From: Methylocystaceae bacterium
Lineage (GTDB): Bacteria > Pseudomonadota > Alphaproteobacteria > Rhodospirillales > Terasakiellaceae
Assembly: GCA_013373205.1 (NCBI GenBank)
Contig: JABXIG010000007.1
Coordinates: 1 to 64,000 of the forward strand
Direction: 5' to 3'
DNA: 64,000 nucleotides
Shown here: piece by piece, positions 48,182-57,355 of the stretch
How positions within the stretch are numbered: position 1 is the stretch's first letter
Layout of the letters: each line of letters opens with the position of its first letter
Program-made: the position numbers and the translations under genes
Notes under the pieces: model-generated
What the model was told of the DNA's origin: nothing
What the model saw: only the letters and a program-made list of their open reading frames with translations
The model's database searches: none

Positions 48182-50782
48182 ATGGCAACCAAGCGCATGT
48201 TAATCGATGCGACTCACCCGGAAGAGACCCGGGTCGTCGTCGTCGATGGAAATCGTCTAGACGAACTGGAATTTGAATCTGCTGCCCGCAGACAGCTCAA
48301 AGGAAATATTTATCTCGCAAAAGTCACCCGTGTAGAACCAAGCCTTCAGGCCGCCTTTGTTGAATATGGCGGCAATCGTCACGGTTTTCTGGCTTTTAAC
48401 GAAATTCATCCGGACTACTATCAAATCCCGGTTTCAGACCGTGAAGAATTTGAAGCCGATGTTGAAGACGAAGGCGATGATGCAGACGCCAATGGTGAAA
48501 AACCCGTAGAAGAAAGTGGTTCTGACGATAGTGAACAGGTGGAACGTATCCGCCCGCATTATCGCAACCAACGCCGCTATAAAATTCAAGAAGTTATCAA
48601 AAAACGCCAGATCATCTTGGTTCAGGTCGTCAAGGAAGAACGTGGCAATAAAGGCGCGGCCCTGACCACATACCTGTCACTGGCTGGTCGCTATTGCGTG
48701 CTGATGCCCAACACGGATAAAGGTGGCGGGATTTCACGTAAAATCTCCAACGTAAAAGACCGTAAACGTTTGAAATCCGTTCTCGCAGAACTATCCATCC
48801 CCAAAGGCACAGCGGTTATCGTGCGAACAGCCGGGGCGGAACGTTCCAAGGCTGAGATCAAGCGTGATTTTGAATATCTTATGCGGCTCTGGTCCAACAT
48901 CCGTGATGTGACCTTGCAAAGTCAGGCCCCTGCCCTGATTTACGAAGAAGCCAACCTGATCAAAAGATCCATCCGCGATATGTACAGTCGTGACATCGAC
49001 GAAGTTCTGGTCGAAGGTGAAGAAGGTTATCGCATTGCCAAAGACTTCATGAAAATGTTGATCCCGAGCCATGCGAAAAAAGTTCAGCCTTACCGCGATG
49101 AATCGCAAATACCGCTTTATCACCGTTATCAGGTGGAAGGCCAACTTGATGCGATGCACAGTGCTATCGTTCAACTGCCAAGTGGCGGCTATATTGTCAT
49201 CAACCCAACAGAAGCTTTGGTTGCTATTGACGTAAACTCCGGTCGCTCCACCAAAGAACGTAACATTGAAGAAACCGCGCTCAAGACCAACCTTGAAGCC
49301 GCTGATGAAATTGCACGGTCCTTGCGTCTTCGTGACCTTGCCGGGCTTGTGGTTGTGGATTTCATTGATATGGAAATTTCACGCAACCAAACCGCTGTTG
49401 AACGTCGCATGAAAGATGCAATGAAAAATGACCGTGCCCGCATCCAGATCGGACGGATCAGCCCGTTTGGCTTGTTGGAAATGTCACGTCAGCGCCTGCG
49501 TCCCAGCTTCACAGAAACGAGTACGGAAACCTGCCATTACTGTCACGGTACAGGTGTTCGTCGCTCGCTTGAATCCATGGTACTACATATCCTGCGTGTG
49601 ATCGAAGAAGAAGGCATCCGTCGTCGTTCTGAAGAAATCATCATGCATGTGCCGACACAAGTCGCCCTGTACATCCTGAACCAAAAACGTGATCAGCTGG
49701 CATCCATTGAAGATCGCTATCAAATGCAGGTTCAACTGTCTGGCGATGACAGTCTGGTGTCACCAGAATATAAGCTGGAACGCCTGAAAACCAAGCAAGG
49801 TGGCGAGAGTGCGAACACCCGCCCGCTCGGTCCGGAAGATTCCACCAAGCTGGAAAACATTAAGGATGAGGTGCTTGAAAACAACGAGGACGAACAAGAA
49901 GGTGATGGTCGCAAACGTCGCCGCCGTCGTCGCGGGCGTCGTCGCAAAACCGACAACCAGACTGAAGAAATCGAAGCAGAAGTCATTGAAAGTGAAGAAG
50001 ACTCTTCAGAAGAAGATGACGATGACGAGGACAAGCCCCGCAAACGTCGCCGTCGCGGCAAACGTGGTGGGCGTCGCAGAACACGTCGTCCCAACGATGA
50101 AGAGTTTGATAGCGAAAACGAAACACCTTCAGAAGAAGAAGATGGCAATTCTCAAGAAGATACTGCCCCTGCTGAAGAAGGTGAATATTCGACTGAAGAA
50201 GAAGAAAAGCCCCGACAACGTCGTCCGCGCCGCCGTGGGATGCGTCGTCGTCGTCCCGATACGGATGAAGCCGCTGAAACATCTTCAAGCGAAACAGTAA
50301 CTGAAGAAGTAACCCCTTCTGAAAGCAAAACAAAAGACGTTACTTCTGAAGAAACTGCAACGGAAGAAAAGCCGAAAAAGCCCCGCACCCGTCGTCGCAA
50401 GAAAACGGATGAGGAAGCACCTGCAGCGGATGCAGCCGAGGAAAGCAAACCTGCTGAAACTGCTGAAGAAGAAAAGCCCAAGCGTAGAACCACGCGCAGA
50501 CGCACGACCAAGGCCAAAGAGGTCAAGGAAGATGCAGCCGAAACCAACACGGAAACGGATGCAGAAACCAAGCCTGCTGAAAAGCCCAAACGTGCCCCGC
50601 GCAAACGCGCTGTAAAGAAAGCCGAACCCAAGACAGAAGCTCCAGCAGTCGAAGAAAAGCCGAAAGCTGAAGTCGAAACAAAGGTTGTTGCCAGTACAGC
50701 GGTAACGGTTAAATCCAGTGACGGTGCCCACGAGGAAGTCACAGAAGATAAACCCAAGCGTAAAGGGTGGTGGAGCCGTTAA
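48182..50782 (+). CDS. rne: Ribonuclease E
   Basis: Endoribonuclease central to mRNA decay and rRNA/tRNA processing, 866 aa. N-terminal S1 domain (about 35-130) interrupted by an acidic insertion (about 94-125, DVEDEGDDADANGEKPVEE). The catalytic domain has metal ligands D350 (VAIDVNSGRS) and D393 (VVVDFIDME), and the zinc-link CHYC at C451/C454 for tetramer formation. The C-terminal ~330 residues are disordered, alternating Glu/Asp-rich and Arg/Lys-rich blocks (for example KRRRRRRGRRRK, KRRRRGKRGGRRRTRR), expected to bind RNA and degradosome partners. Followed by a strong terminator. Confidence 0.95.
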   Translation: MATKRMLIDATHPEETRVVVVDGNRLDELEFESAARRQLKGNIYLAKVTRVEPSLQAAFVEYGGNRHGFLAFNEIHPDYYQIPVSDREEFEADVEDEGDDADANGEKPVEESGSDDSEQVERIRPHYRNQRRYKIQEVIKKRQIILVQVVKEERGNKGAALTTYLSLAGRYCVLMPNTDKGGGISRKISNVKDRKRLKSVLAELSIPKGTAVIVRTAGAERSKAEIKRDFEYLMRLWSNIRDVTLQSQAPALIYEEANLIKRSIRDMYSRDIDEVLVEGEEGYRIAKDFMKMLIPSHAKKVQPYRDESQIPLYHRYQVEGQLDAMHSAIVQLPSGGYIVINPTEALVAIDVNSGRSTKERNIEETALKTNLEAADEIARSLRLRDLAGLVVVDFIDMEISRNQTAVERRMKDAMKNDRARIQIGRISPFGLLEMSRQRLRPSFTETSTETCHYCHGTGVRRSLESMVLHILRVIEEEGIRRRSEEIIMHVPTQVALYILNQKRDQLASIEDRYQMQVQLSGDDSLVSPEYKLERLKTKQGGESANTRPLGPEDSTKLENIKDEVLENNEDEQEGDGRKRRRRRRGRRRKTDNQTEEIEAEVIESEEDSSEEDDDDEDKPRKRRRRGKRGGRRRTRRPNDEEFDSENETPSEEEDGNSQEDTAPAEEGEYSTEEEEKPRQRRPRRRGMRRRRPDTDEAAETSSSETVTEEVTPSESKTKDVTSEETATEEKPKKPRTRRRKKTDEEAPAADAAEESKPAETAEEEKPKRRTTRRRTTKAKEVKEDAAETNTETDAETKPAEKPKRAPRKRAVKKAEPKTEAPAVEEKPKAEVETKVVASTAVTVKSSDGAHEEVTEDKPKRKGWWSR

Positions 50783-50804
50783 CATCCAAGCCCATAACCA
50801 AAAC

Positions 50805-50846
50805 AAAAAACCAGCCGGATACAGAAATTTTCCGGCTGGTTTTTTA
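50805..50846 (+). terminator. Rho-independent terminator of rne
   Basis: AACCAGCCGGA and TCCGGCTGGTT pair around an 11-base loop, flanked by A6 and T6. Lies 22 bp after the rne stop codon. Confidence 0.92.
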
Positions 50847-50938
50847 TTTGCATCAAAAATATTTCTAGACTAATTTGTCAAAAATACAAAAAATGCTGTG
50901 AACACGTCTGATTGCTTTTGAAAAGTAGGAAATTCAAA

Positions 50939-51100
50939 ATGTCAGATAAAATCAAATGTGGGGATTGCTCGCATTGGAACTGTTGCAAGCTGTTTCTCAA
51001 GATTAAAAAATTTAACACGATGCCCCATTTTACCAAAAACAATATGGGGCGGTGTGACTGGTTTACGGATCAAAATAAAGTAGCCCATAATAAGGCTTAA
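50939..51100 (+). CDS. Cys-rich small protein (53 aa)
   Basis: Tiny basic protein with five Cys residues arranged as KCGDCSHWNCCKLF and a later GRCDWF, a pattern suggesting a zinc or iron-sulfur site. The ATG at 50939 has AGTAGGA eight bases upstream. It lies after the rne terminator, so it has its own promoter. Its final codons form part of a large palindrome shared with the convergent aminotransferase gene. I do not recognise a family. Confidence 0.6.
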   Translation: MSDKIKCGDCSHWNCCKLFLKIKKFNTMPHFTKNNMGRCDWFTDQNKVAHNKA

Positions 51101-51128
51101 GGCTTATTTCAAATAAGCCTTAAGCCTT
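51092..51128. terminator. Shared bidirectional terminator palindrome covering two stop codons
   Basis: Perfect 18-bp inverted repeat with one central base: left arm AAGGCTTAAGGCTTATTT, right arm AAATAAGCCTTAAGCCTT. It spans the stop codons of the Cys-rich gene (51100) and of the convergent aminotransferase (51104). Short T-runs follow on both strands, so it probably ends transcription from both sides. Confidence 0.8.
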
Positions 51129-52252
51129 TTGGTAGCTTCAACCATATCCTCAAAACACCCTGCGTAAGAAAAGCGCATGAAACGATGCCCGCGCTGACTG
51201 TCAAAATCCACCCCAGGTGTTGTTGCCACCCCTGTATCAGCAAGAATTTTTTGACAAAAAGCCTGTGCATCATTGGTTAAGTGCGCCACATCACTATAAA
51301 TGTAAAAGGCCCCGTCACTGGGTGCAAGGCGGTCAAATCCCGCACCGGGTAATTCGTTCAACAGCATTTCACGGTTTTTGGCATAAAGCGCAACATTGGC
51401 ATCAGCTTCTTCAATCGCATCAAAGGCTGCAACACCGCCTAACTGAGACAGGGTTGGTGCCGAAATAAATAAATTCTGTGCCAGACATTCAATCGCACGA
51501 ACCATGTTTTCCGGTACGATCATCCAACCCAACCGCCAGCCTGTCATTGAAAAATATTTTGAAAAGCTGTTAATTAAAATCGCGCTATCACTAAACTCTA
51601 TTGCTGTATCAGCACGATTTTCATAGGTGATCCCGTGATAAATCTCATCCGAAATAAAGCGAATGCCTTTTTCGTCGCAATAATCGCATAACGCTTTTAA
51701 ATCATCCCGTGACAGCATGCTGCCCGTTGGGTTCCCCGGGCTCGCCACAATCAACCCATCAAGGGTTACGTCCAGATTATCCAGCATTTGAGGTGTGGGT
51801 TGAAAATGGGTTTCAGGCCCTACAGCGATCTCTACAGGCTCATACCCTAACGCTTGCAAGATATTGCGATAGGCCGGATAGCCCGGTGCCGTCAACCCAA
51901 CCTTATCGCCCGGTTCAAAGGCAGACAAAAAAGACAGCAAGAACCCGCTGGACGATCCGGTTGTAACCACAACACGCGATGGATCAACATTAACCTTGTA
52001 ATAATCCTGATAATACTGCGCGATGCGTTCACGCAACGGCTCGATCCCCAAGGCATCGGTATAGCCAATCTTGTCACCGAGCAAAGCTTTCTGAGTCGCC
52101 TTAATAACCTTTTTCGGAGCCCCTGTGCTGGGTTGACCAACTTCCAAGTGAATGACATGTTCCCCACGCGCTTCCAACTGATTGGCTGCACGTAAAACAT
52201 CCATAACAATAAAAGGCGCAACACTGCCGCGCTTGGCAATTTTCAACGCCAT
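51104..52252 (-). CDS. PLP-dependent aminotransferase, class I/II
   Basis: Fold-type I aminotransferase of 382 aa, similar to the aspartate/aromatic group. Internal-aldimine Lys in SFSKYFSMTGWRLGW; GQPSTGAPKKV, SPGNPTGSMLS and ISDEIYHGITYE are family motifs. The substrate cannot be fixed from sequence. The start ATG overlaps the GGT-like gene's TGA (ATGA), so the two are translationally coupled, hinting that the enzyme may act on an amino acid released by that protein (inference). Confidence 0.9.
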   Translation of the reverse strand: MALKIAKRGSVAPFIVMDVLRAANQLEARGEHVIHLEVGQPSTGAPKKVIKATQKALLGDKIGYTDALGIEPLRERIAQYYQDYYKVNVDPSRVVVTTGSSSGFLLSFLSAFEPGDKVGLTAPGYPAYRNILQALGYEPVEIAVGPETHFQPTPQMLDNLDVTLDGLIVASPGNPTGSMLSRDDLKALCDYCDEKGIRFISDEIYHGITYENRADTAIEFSDSAILINSFSKYFSMTGWRLGWMIVPENMVRAIECLAQNLFISAPTLSQLGGVAAFDAIEEADANVALYAKNREMLLNELPGAGFDRLAPSDGAFYIYSDVAHLTNDAQAFCQKILADTGVATTPGVDFDSQRGHRFMRFSYAGCFEDMVEATKRLKAYLK

Positions 52253-53862
52253 CAGTTTGTCCCCACCGACAGTCCATAAGCGCGAGGATCATTCATCGTC
52301 CGGCAGCTATTCGGGGCTACGGGAATACCAAGCGGACAGGCAATCGCATTGACAACCCCCAAACTATGAACCTGTTCCATCTGATACCCTTTGGCCTGAA
52401 GGTTCGAGATAACATCGCTTGCCAGTCGGCTTTCATAGTAAAGCTTGTCCGGTGCACCTCCATGATGCACACGCGGCTGGCGCATGGCATCATCCATTTC
52501 TTGTTCTGCCATAATGGTACGTGCTGCAATTGACACTAAAGCCGTCGGAGCCACCACCCCGCGCGAGGCGGCACCAACAAAATAAACTTCGTTGGAATTG
52601 TGGTTAACCACAATCATAGGACCCAAAGGCATGGGGCCACGACCATTTAAGCCCGGCAAAGCCGATAATAACACACCCGTTCCAGGTGCTATGCGCCCCA
52701 CTCCAAATCCATTATTCATAGATACGTTACAAGCCACACCAGACCCAAAACGGTCCACGGCCACAAGACTAAGGGCAGAAGGTGTTTCCGGTGTCAGCTG
52801 GGGAACAGCGGCCAAACTATTCGCAGATTGATGGCGTTGCTCACTCATGCCCGTCATCAATTCTTTAATACGGTCTTCTGTTACGAGTTGACTTTCAGGT
52901 AGACGCGTTTTGCCATTAGGTTGCACCCAACGTGCACGGTCGCCAAACGCCCGCATGGAAGCTTCCGCTAACATATGTGCACGCATGGTTTCATCATCTA
53001 CATCGTAATTACCATATTCGCTCAAAATAGACCAGATCTGGGCCCCGACAACACCCCCTGCTGCTGGTGGGGCAGCAAAATGGGCAATCTTGTAATTATA
53101 AGGCTGACTTTCAACTGTATCGCGCCAGACTGGCAAGGCATCGCGCAAATCTTCTTTGGTAATATGCCCACCTGCAGCTTCAACTGCTTCCACAAACCGA
53201 TTGGCAAAACTGCCGACATAAAAAGCACCGGGTCCTTTTGTTCGAATTTCCGTCAGTGTGGCTGCAAGGTCAAGCTGCGTAATAAAATCGCCTTCGCGCA
53301 CCGGACTTCCATCTGCTTTTTGGAAAACGCGCGCAGCTTCCTTATCCTGGATCAAAGCGTTTGCTACTGGTTTCAGTTCTGCCGCAAGAGCACGTGAGAC
53401 CTGTGTGCCAAAACGAGCTAGGTTTTCTGCAGGGGCGATCAATTGCCCCCAGCGCAAATCCCCGTAACGTGATTGGAGAATGAAAAAACCACGGGCATTC
53501 ATCGGCACGCCAACATGACGTTCAACGCCAACTTGCGAACTCTTCGGCGCTTTTGCCAAAAAATCCAAACTTTCTGTCGTTTCCGTTTCATGATCATGGA
53601 TGACACAAACACCCCCGCCGCCTAGGCTCGCTGAGCTCGGCATCGTCACGGCAGAGGCGAAATACATCGCTGTCACAGCATCCGCAGCTGTGCCACCTGC
53701 TGATAAAATATCACGTCCAATCAGGGCTGCACGTGGTTCATCTGCAACAACACCACCAAGGAACCCTTTCACAAAACCGATTTTACCCCTATCTTCTATA
53801 TTCTCACCTGTACTACACGCGACTAAGCTGAGCACAATGACACATACAGCCAATTGACGCAT
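52252..53862 (-). CDS. Gamma-glutamyltransferase-family lipoprotein
   Basis: GGT-fold protein of 536 aa from the ATG at 53862, chosen because it starts a lipoprotein signal (MRQLAVCVIVLSLVAC, lipobox LVAC); a longer frame extends upstream but has no such signal. GGT-family features include AADAVTAMYFASAVTMPSS, GGGGVCVIHD and VACNVSMNNGFGVGRIAPG. The region where the catalytic Thr (TTHxSVVD in E. coli) should lie reads PSALSLVAVD, with no Thr, so autoprocessing and transferase activity are uncertain. Divergent from the BepA-like gene with 55 bp between starts. Confidence 0.8.
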   Translation of the reverse strand: MRQLAVCVIVLSLVACSTGENIEDRGKIGFVKGFLGGVVADEPRAALIGRDILSAGGTAADAVTAMYFASAVTMPSSASLGGGGVCVIHDHETETTESLDFLAKAPKSSQVGVERHVGVPMNARGFFILQSRYGDLRWGQLIAPAENLARFGTQVSRALAAELKPVANALIQDKEAARVFQKADGSPVREGDFITQLDLAATLTEIRTKGPGAFYVGSFANRFVEAVEAAGGHITKEDLRDALPVWRDTVESQPYNYKIAHFAAPPAAGGVVGAQIWSILSEYGNYDVDDETMRAHMLAEASMRAFGDRARWVQPNGKTRLPESQLVTEDRIKELMTGMSEQRHQSANSLAAVPQLTPETPSALSLVAVDRFGSGVACNVSMNNGFGVGRIAPGTGVLLSALPGLNGRGPMPLGPMIVVNHNSNEVYFVGAASRGVVAPTALVSIAARTIMAEQEMDDAMRQPRVHHGGAPDKLYYESRLASDVISNLQAKGYQMEQVHSLGVVNAIACPLGIPVAPNSCRTMNDPRAYGLSVGTN

Positions 53863-53917
53863 CGTGTGCTGCAGGCTAGCGTATCGATCTATAGATTTTT
53901 GTAAACGGTGGAAAGCA

Positions 53918-55276
53918 GTGCGAAAAACCATAAAATTTCTTTTCTTTATTGCCTGTTGGACTCTATCACTCCCCATCCCGGGTCCTGCACATGCAGGATC
54001 CATATCCTTTATCCGGGATGCGGAAATCGAAAATATCATTGCTTTATATTCAAAGCCAGTGTTTCAAGCCGCCGGCCTTGCCGCCGACCACATTGAAATC
54101 TATCTGGTTAAAGACAGTAGACTCAATGCTTTTGTTGCTGGTGGACAAAAACTTTTTATCCACACGGGTCTTTTACAGCGTGCACGCACCCCTGAACAAG
54201 TCATTGGTGTCATCGCCCACGAAAGCGGGCACATTGCAGGGGGACACTTATCCCGCCTTCGACAAAAAATGCAAGGTGTGCCCGCCGAATCGATCCTTGG
54301 TTTTATCCTCGGTGGTGTTGCCGCAGCGGCCGGGGAACCCAGTGCAGGGGCTGCCATCATGTTTGGCGGCCAAACAGCTGCACAACGTTCCTTACTCAGC
54401 TATAGCCGTATGGAAGAAGGCTCTGCAGATCAGGCAGCCATGAAATATCTGGACGAGATAAAGCTGACTTCTAAAGGGTTGCTGGAATTTTTTGAAATCC
54501 TGAAACAGGATGAAACCCGTAAAACCGCTGAACAAAACCCTTATATTCGCTCTCACCCCTTAACTGGGGAGCGTATTGCAGCCCTTCGCTCTCATGTCGA
54601 AGAGTCACCGAACAGCAAGAATATTCTAGGTCCTGAATATCGCGAAATGCATGCACGCATGCGTGCCAAACTTGACTCCTTCCTATTGCCCCCGGCCCAT
54701 ACACTGCGACTGTATCCCATTGGGGATGACAGCATTGCCGCACGATATGCCCGTGCAGGTGCGTACCATAAAGATGGACAAATGGAGATGGCGCTCAAGG
54801 AAATCGACAGTTTATTGGCAGAAAAACCCAACGACCCTTATTTCCATGAACTTAAAGGGCAGATTTATTTTGAAAATGGACAACTGAACGAAGCCGTTAC
54901 CTCTTATGAAAAAGCGGTAGAGCTTTTGCCGCGCCAGCCCCTTTTACTCTTGGCTTTAGGACGCAGTTATCTGGAACAGAATGATCCGCAAAAACTGGAC
55001 AATGCAATTAAAATGCTGGAAGCTACCGTCATCTCAGATCCTGAATATGCATTTGCATGGCGCCAATTGGGAATCGCCTATGGCAAAGCCAATATGATGC
55101 CAGAAAGCTCCCTAGCACTTGCTGAAGAAGCTTTTCTGCAACGTCGCTATAAGGATTCCCAATTCCTTGCCAACCGTGCTGAAAACGGCCTTAAGGTTGG
55201 TTCACGCGAATGGCTACAGGCTCAAGATATTCGTCTGACGTCTGAGCGTATGCTGAAAAAACAACAAAACCGATGA
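53918..55276 (+). CDS. M48 family zinc metalloprotease with TPR domain (BepA-like)
   Basis: Periplasmic protease/chaperone, about 452 aa from a GTG at 53918 with GGTGGA five bases upstream. A signal peptide ends near PGPAHAG. The M48 zinc motif HESGH is at about 101-105 and the third ligand Glu is in MEEGSADQAAMKYL. The C-terminal part (about 270-430) has TPR repeats (ALKEIDSLLAEKPNDPYF, EAVTSYEKAVELLPRQP). BepA acts in outer-membrane protein and LPS-assembly quality control; the same role is inferred. It overlaps the next gene by 4 bp. Confidence 0.9.
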   Translation: MRKTIKFLFFIACWTLSLPIPGPAHAGSISFIRDAEIENIIALYSKPVFQAAGLAADHIEIYLVKDSRLNAFVAGGQKLFIHTGLLQRARTPEQVIGVIAHESGHIAGGHLSRLRQKMQGVPAESILGFILGGVAAAAGEPSAGAAIMFGGQTAAQRSLLSYSRMEEGSADQAAMKYLDEIKLTSKGLLEFFEILKQDETRKTAEQNPYIRSHPLTGERIAALRSHVEESPNSKNILGPEYREMHARMRAKLDSFLLPPAHTLRLYPIGDDSIAARYARAGAYHKDGQMEMALKEIDSLLAEKPNDPYFHELKGQIYFENGQLNEAVTSYEKAVELLPRQPLLLLALGRSYLEQNDPQKLDNAIKMLEATVISDPEYAFAWRQLGIAYGKANMMPESSLALAEEAFLQRRYKDSQFLANRAENGLKVGSREWLQAQDIRLTSERMLKKQQNR

Positions 55277-56001
55277 AACAAACCCTTTTAGTCATCTCGC
55301 TGTTATTCAGCCTTACGGCTTGTGCGACAGAAAAAAAAGCAATGATTGTCGGCACCAGCAGTAAGATAAATGTCCTCACTGCGCGTGACCAATTCAGCCC
55401 AACGCACATACCAAAAGGCTGGGTGATTGAAGGGGCTGATCAGGACAAGCTGTTTTCAAATAAAGACAAACTTCCTAATATTTATATGGCCCGGAAAAAT
55501 GATCGCATCGGCGTTCATATCCAGTCCGGTCATGATGATTTTATTGTCGCGCGATATCAGGCAACGAAACTTCTTGTGACCCCTTTCCTGATTTGGAACT
55601 GGTATGTTTCTGAACATAAATCACCTCATCACCCCGTTCGACTGGTTGTTGGATTTTATGGGGGACAGGCGCAAAGTGAACCACTGGACCCTAGCCTTTT
55701 GGTCTGGCGCGGACAGGAACTACCACCGTTTGATCGATTAATTGCCATTGGTTATGATCAAACCGCCCTGAAACGCGGCAACATCTATTCAATGGGTCAA
55801 GTTAAATACTATGTTCAACGCGGTGGTTTTGAACAAACCAATCGCTGGCATCAGGAAGCCGCAGACCTTTTCCAAATCTATCGCCGCGCTTGGCCTGATG
55901 ATCATTTAGGCAATGTCAAAATTACCTTTGTTGGCATGGCAGCCACACAAGATAGTGGCGATGGCGGGATCACATTTTCCAACATCCAGTTAATCCGTTA
56001 A
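55273..56001 (+). CDS. DUF3047-like lipoprotein
   Basis: Envelope lipoprotein of 242 aa with a short signal and lipobox LTAC (MKQTLLVISLLFSLTACATE). The core (VIEGADQDKLFS, TPFLIWNWYVSEH, RLVVGFYGG, FSNIQLIR) resembles the DUF3047 family, a beta-sandwich-like domain of unknown function. The start ATG overlaps the stop of the M48 protease gene (ATGA), so the two may be translated together. Confidence 0.65.
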   Translation: MKQTLLVISLLFSLTACATEKKAMIVGTSSKINVLTARDQFSPTHIPKGWVIEGADQDKLFSNKDKLPNIYMARKNDRIGVHIQSGHDDFIVARYQATKLLVTPFLIWNWYVSEHKSPHHPVRLVVGFYGGQAQSEPLDPSLLVWRGQELPPFDRLIAIGYDQTALKRGNIYSMGQVKYYVQRGGFEQTNRWHQEAADLFQIYRRAWPDDHLGNVKITFVGMAATQDSGDGGITFSNIQLIR

Positions 56002-56072
56002 GTCAGACTTGCATCAAAAGACGCACTGGCTCATGATGCACCAAACACAATAAACCATATAGAGACTAAAAC

Positions 56073-56804
56073 ATGCGTATTCTTATTCTGGCCTTGTCCT
56101 TCTTTCTCTTAACGCAGCCACTCCTTGCCGATGATAACCTCAGCACGGGCCAACAGGATGAGGTACGCGAACTCGTGCGTGACACGCTGTTAAAAAACCC
56201 GGAAATCCTGATGGAATCCATGCAAATCCTTCAAGAACGTCAGGAACAAGCCAAGGCAGAAATGCAACAAAAAGCCCTTACAGCCTTAAAAGACAAAATG
56301 ATTATACCGGGTATCACCCCTATTGGCGGTAATCCAGAAGGTGATGTCACGATGATTGAATTTTTTGATTATCAGTGTGGATATTGTAAACGCGCCTTCC
56401 CGGGTGTCATGGAAGTCGTCAACAATGATAAGAATATTAAATACGTCTTGAAAGAATTTGCCATTTTAGGCCCCATGTCTGAAGTTGCTGCACGTGCAGC
56501 ACTGGCAGCACAAATGCAAGGCAAATACATGGATTTCCACACAGCCATGATGACGGTGCGCGGTCGCCTGAGCGAAGAAAAAATATATAAAACGGCACAA
56601 GACCTTGGCCTTGATCTCGATCGGTTAAAAACAGACATGAAAAGCGACACAGTTAACCAAGAAATCACATCCACCCGCCAACTGGCTAACCTGTTGAACA
56701 TTACAGGTACACCCGCTTTCATTATTGGCGATCAAATCATGCCCGGTGCTATGCCGCCTGAAGCCTTGATTGAGGCTGTCAAAAATCAACGTGAAAAAAA
56801 CTAA
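56073..56804 (+). CDS. DsbA-family thiol oxidoreductase
   Basis: Secreted thioredoxin-fold protein of 243 aa. Signal peptide about 20 residues (ending LLADD), then a helical N-terminal segment rich in Gln/Glu (LQERQEQAKAEMQQKALTAL) as in ScsC/BdbD-type proteins. Active site CGYC in FFDYQCGYCKRAFP (about residue 105) and cis-Pro in ITGTPAFIIGD. Could be an oxidase or isomerase of periplasmic disulfides. Follows the DUF3047-like gene by 71 bp. Confidence 0.9.
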   Translation: MRILILALSFFLLTQPLLADDNLSTGQQDEVRELVRDTLLKNPEILMESMQILQERQEQAKAEMQQKALTALKDKMIIPGITPIGGNPEGDVTMIEFFDYQCGYCKRAFPGVMEVVNNDKNIKYVLKEFAILGPMSEVAARAALAAQMQGKYMDFHTAMMTVRGRLSEEKIYKTAQDLGLDLDRLKTDMKSDTVNQEITSTRQLANLLNITGTPAFIIGDQIMPGAMPPEALIEAVKNQREKN

Positions 56805-56821
56805 AAAAAGGGGGACATCAC

Positions 56822-57355
56822 ATGACAAAAACTGATGATAAATCATATAAAATGGACACTGTTGAAGAACTTCTGGCTCATTCCATGACCATGGAAACAG
56901 AAGCTGCAGAACGATATCGTGAAATTGCCGAAGCCATGGAGGTCCACAACAACCCGGAAGTGGCCCAGCTTTTTCATCAACTCGCTGGATATGCTGACAA
57001 ACATGCTTCTGAAATGGAAGAACGCGCCAAAGACCTAACCCTCCCCCATATCGCACCGTGGGATTTCATCTGGGAAGATGGTGACAGCCCGGAAGCTGCA
57101 GATGGCTTTCAAACCCACTATAAAATGACGCCCTATCACGTACTGCAACTGGCGCTAAATGTTGAACAGGGCGCTTATGATTTTTATCAAAAAATCTCAA
57201 ATGACAGCACACAGCCAGACGTCAAGAAAATGGCCGCTGAATTTGCCGAAGAAGAAAGCGAACATGTCGCCTTATTACAGGGGTGGGTGGGACGCTACCC
57301 CAAACCGGATGCCCATTGGGACGAAGATTTAGACCCGCCAATGATGCACGAATAA
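56822..57355 (+). CDS. Ferritin-like/rubrerythrin-type protein
   Basis: Four-helix diiron-type protein of 177 aa without the C-terminal rubredoxin domain. Metal-ligand positions: SMTMETEAAERYREIAE, QLAGYADKHASEMEE, LNVEQGAYDFYQKIS and FAEEESEHVALLQGW, giving E...ExxH repeats. A strong RBS (GGGGGA) precedes the ATG. Probably peroxide or oxygen detoxification or iron handling; exact activity unknown. Its stop codon abuts that of the convergent PDZ gene. Confidence 0.85.
   Translation: MTKTDDKSYKMDTVEELLAHSMTMETEAAERYREIAEAMEVHNNPEVAQLFHQLAGYADKHASEMEERAKDLTLPHIAPWDFIWEDGDSPEAADGFQTHYKMTPYHVLQLALNVEQGAYDFYQKISNDSTQPDVKKMAAEFAEEESEHVALLQGWVGRYPKPDAHWDEDLDPPMMHE

Noticed and set aside
47863-48276. 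Open frames on both strands in the rne leader
   Set aside because: No RBS, no family pattern, and one runs into the rne coding region in another frame. Treated as non-coding leader.
49732-50757. Long antisense frames opposite the rne tail
   Set aside because: Produced by the repetitive Arg/Glu codons on the sense strand; products are Ser/Arg low-complexity with no start signals.
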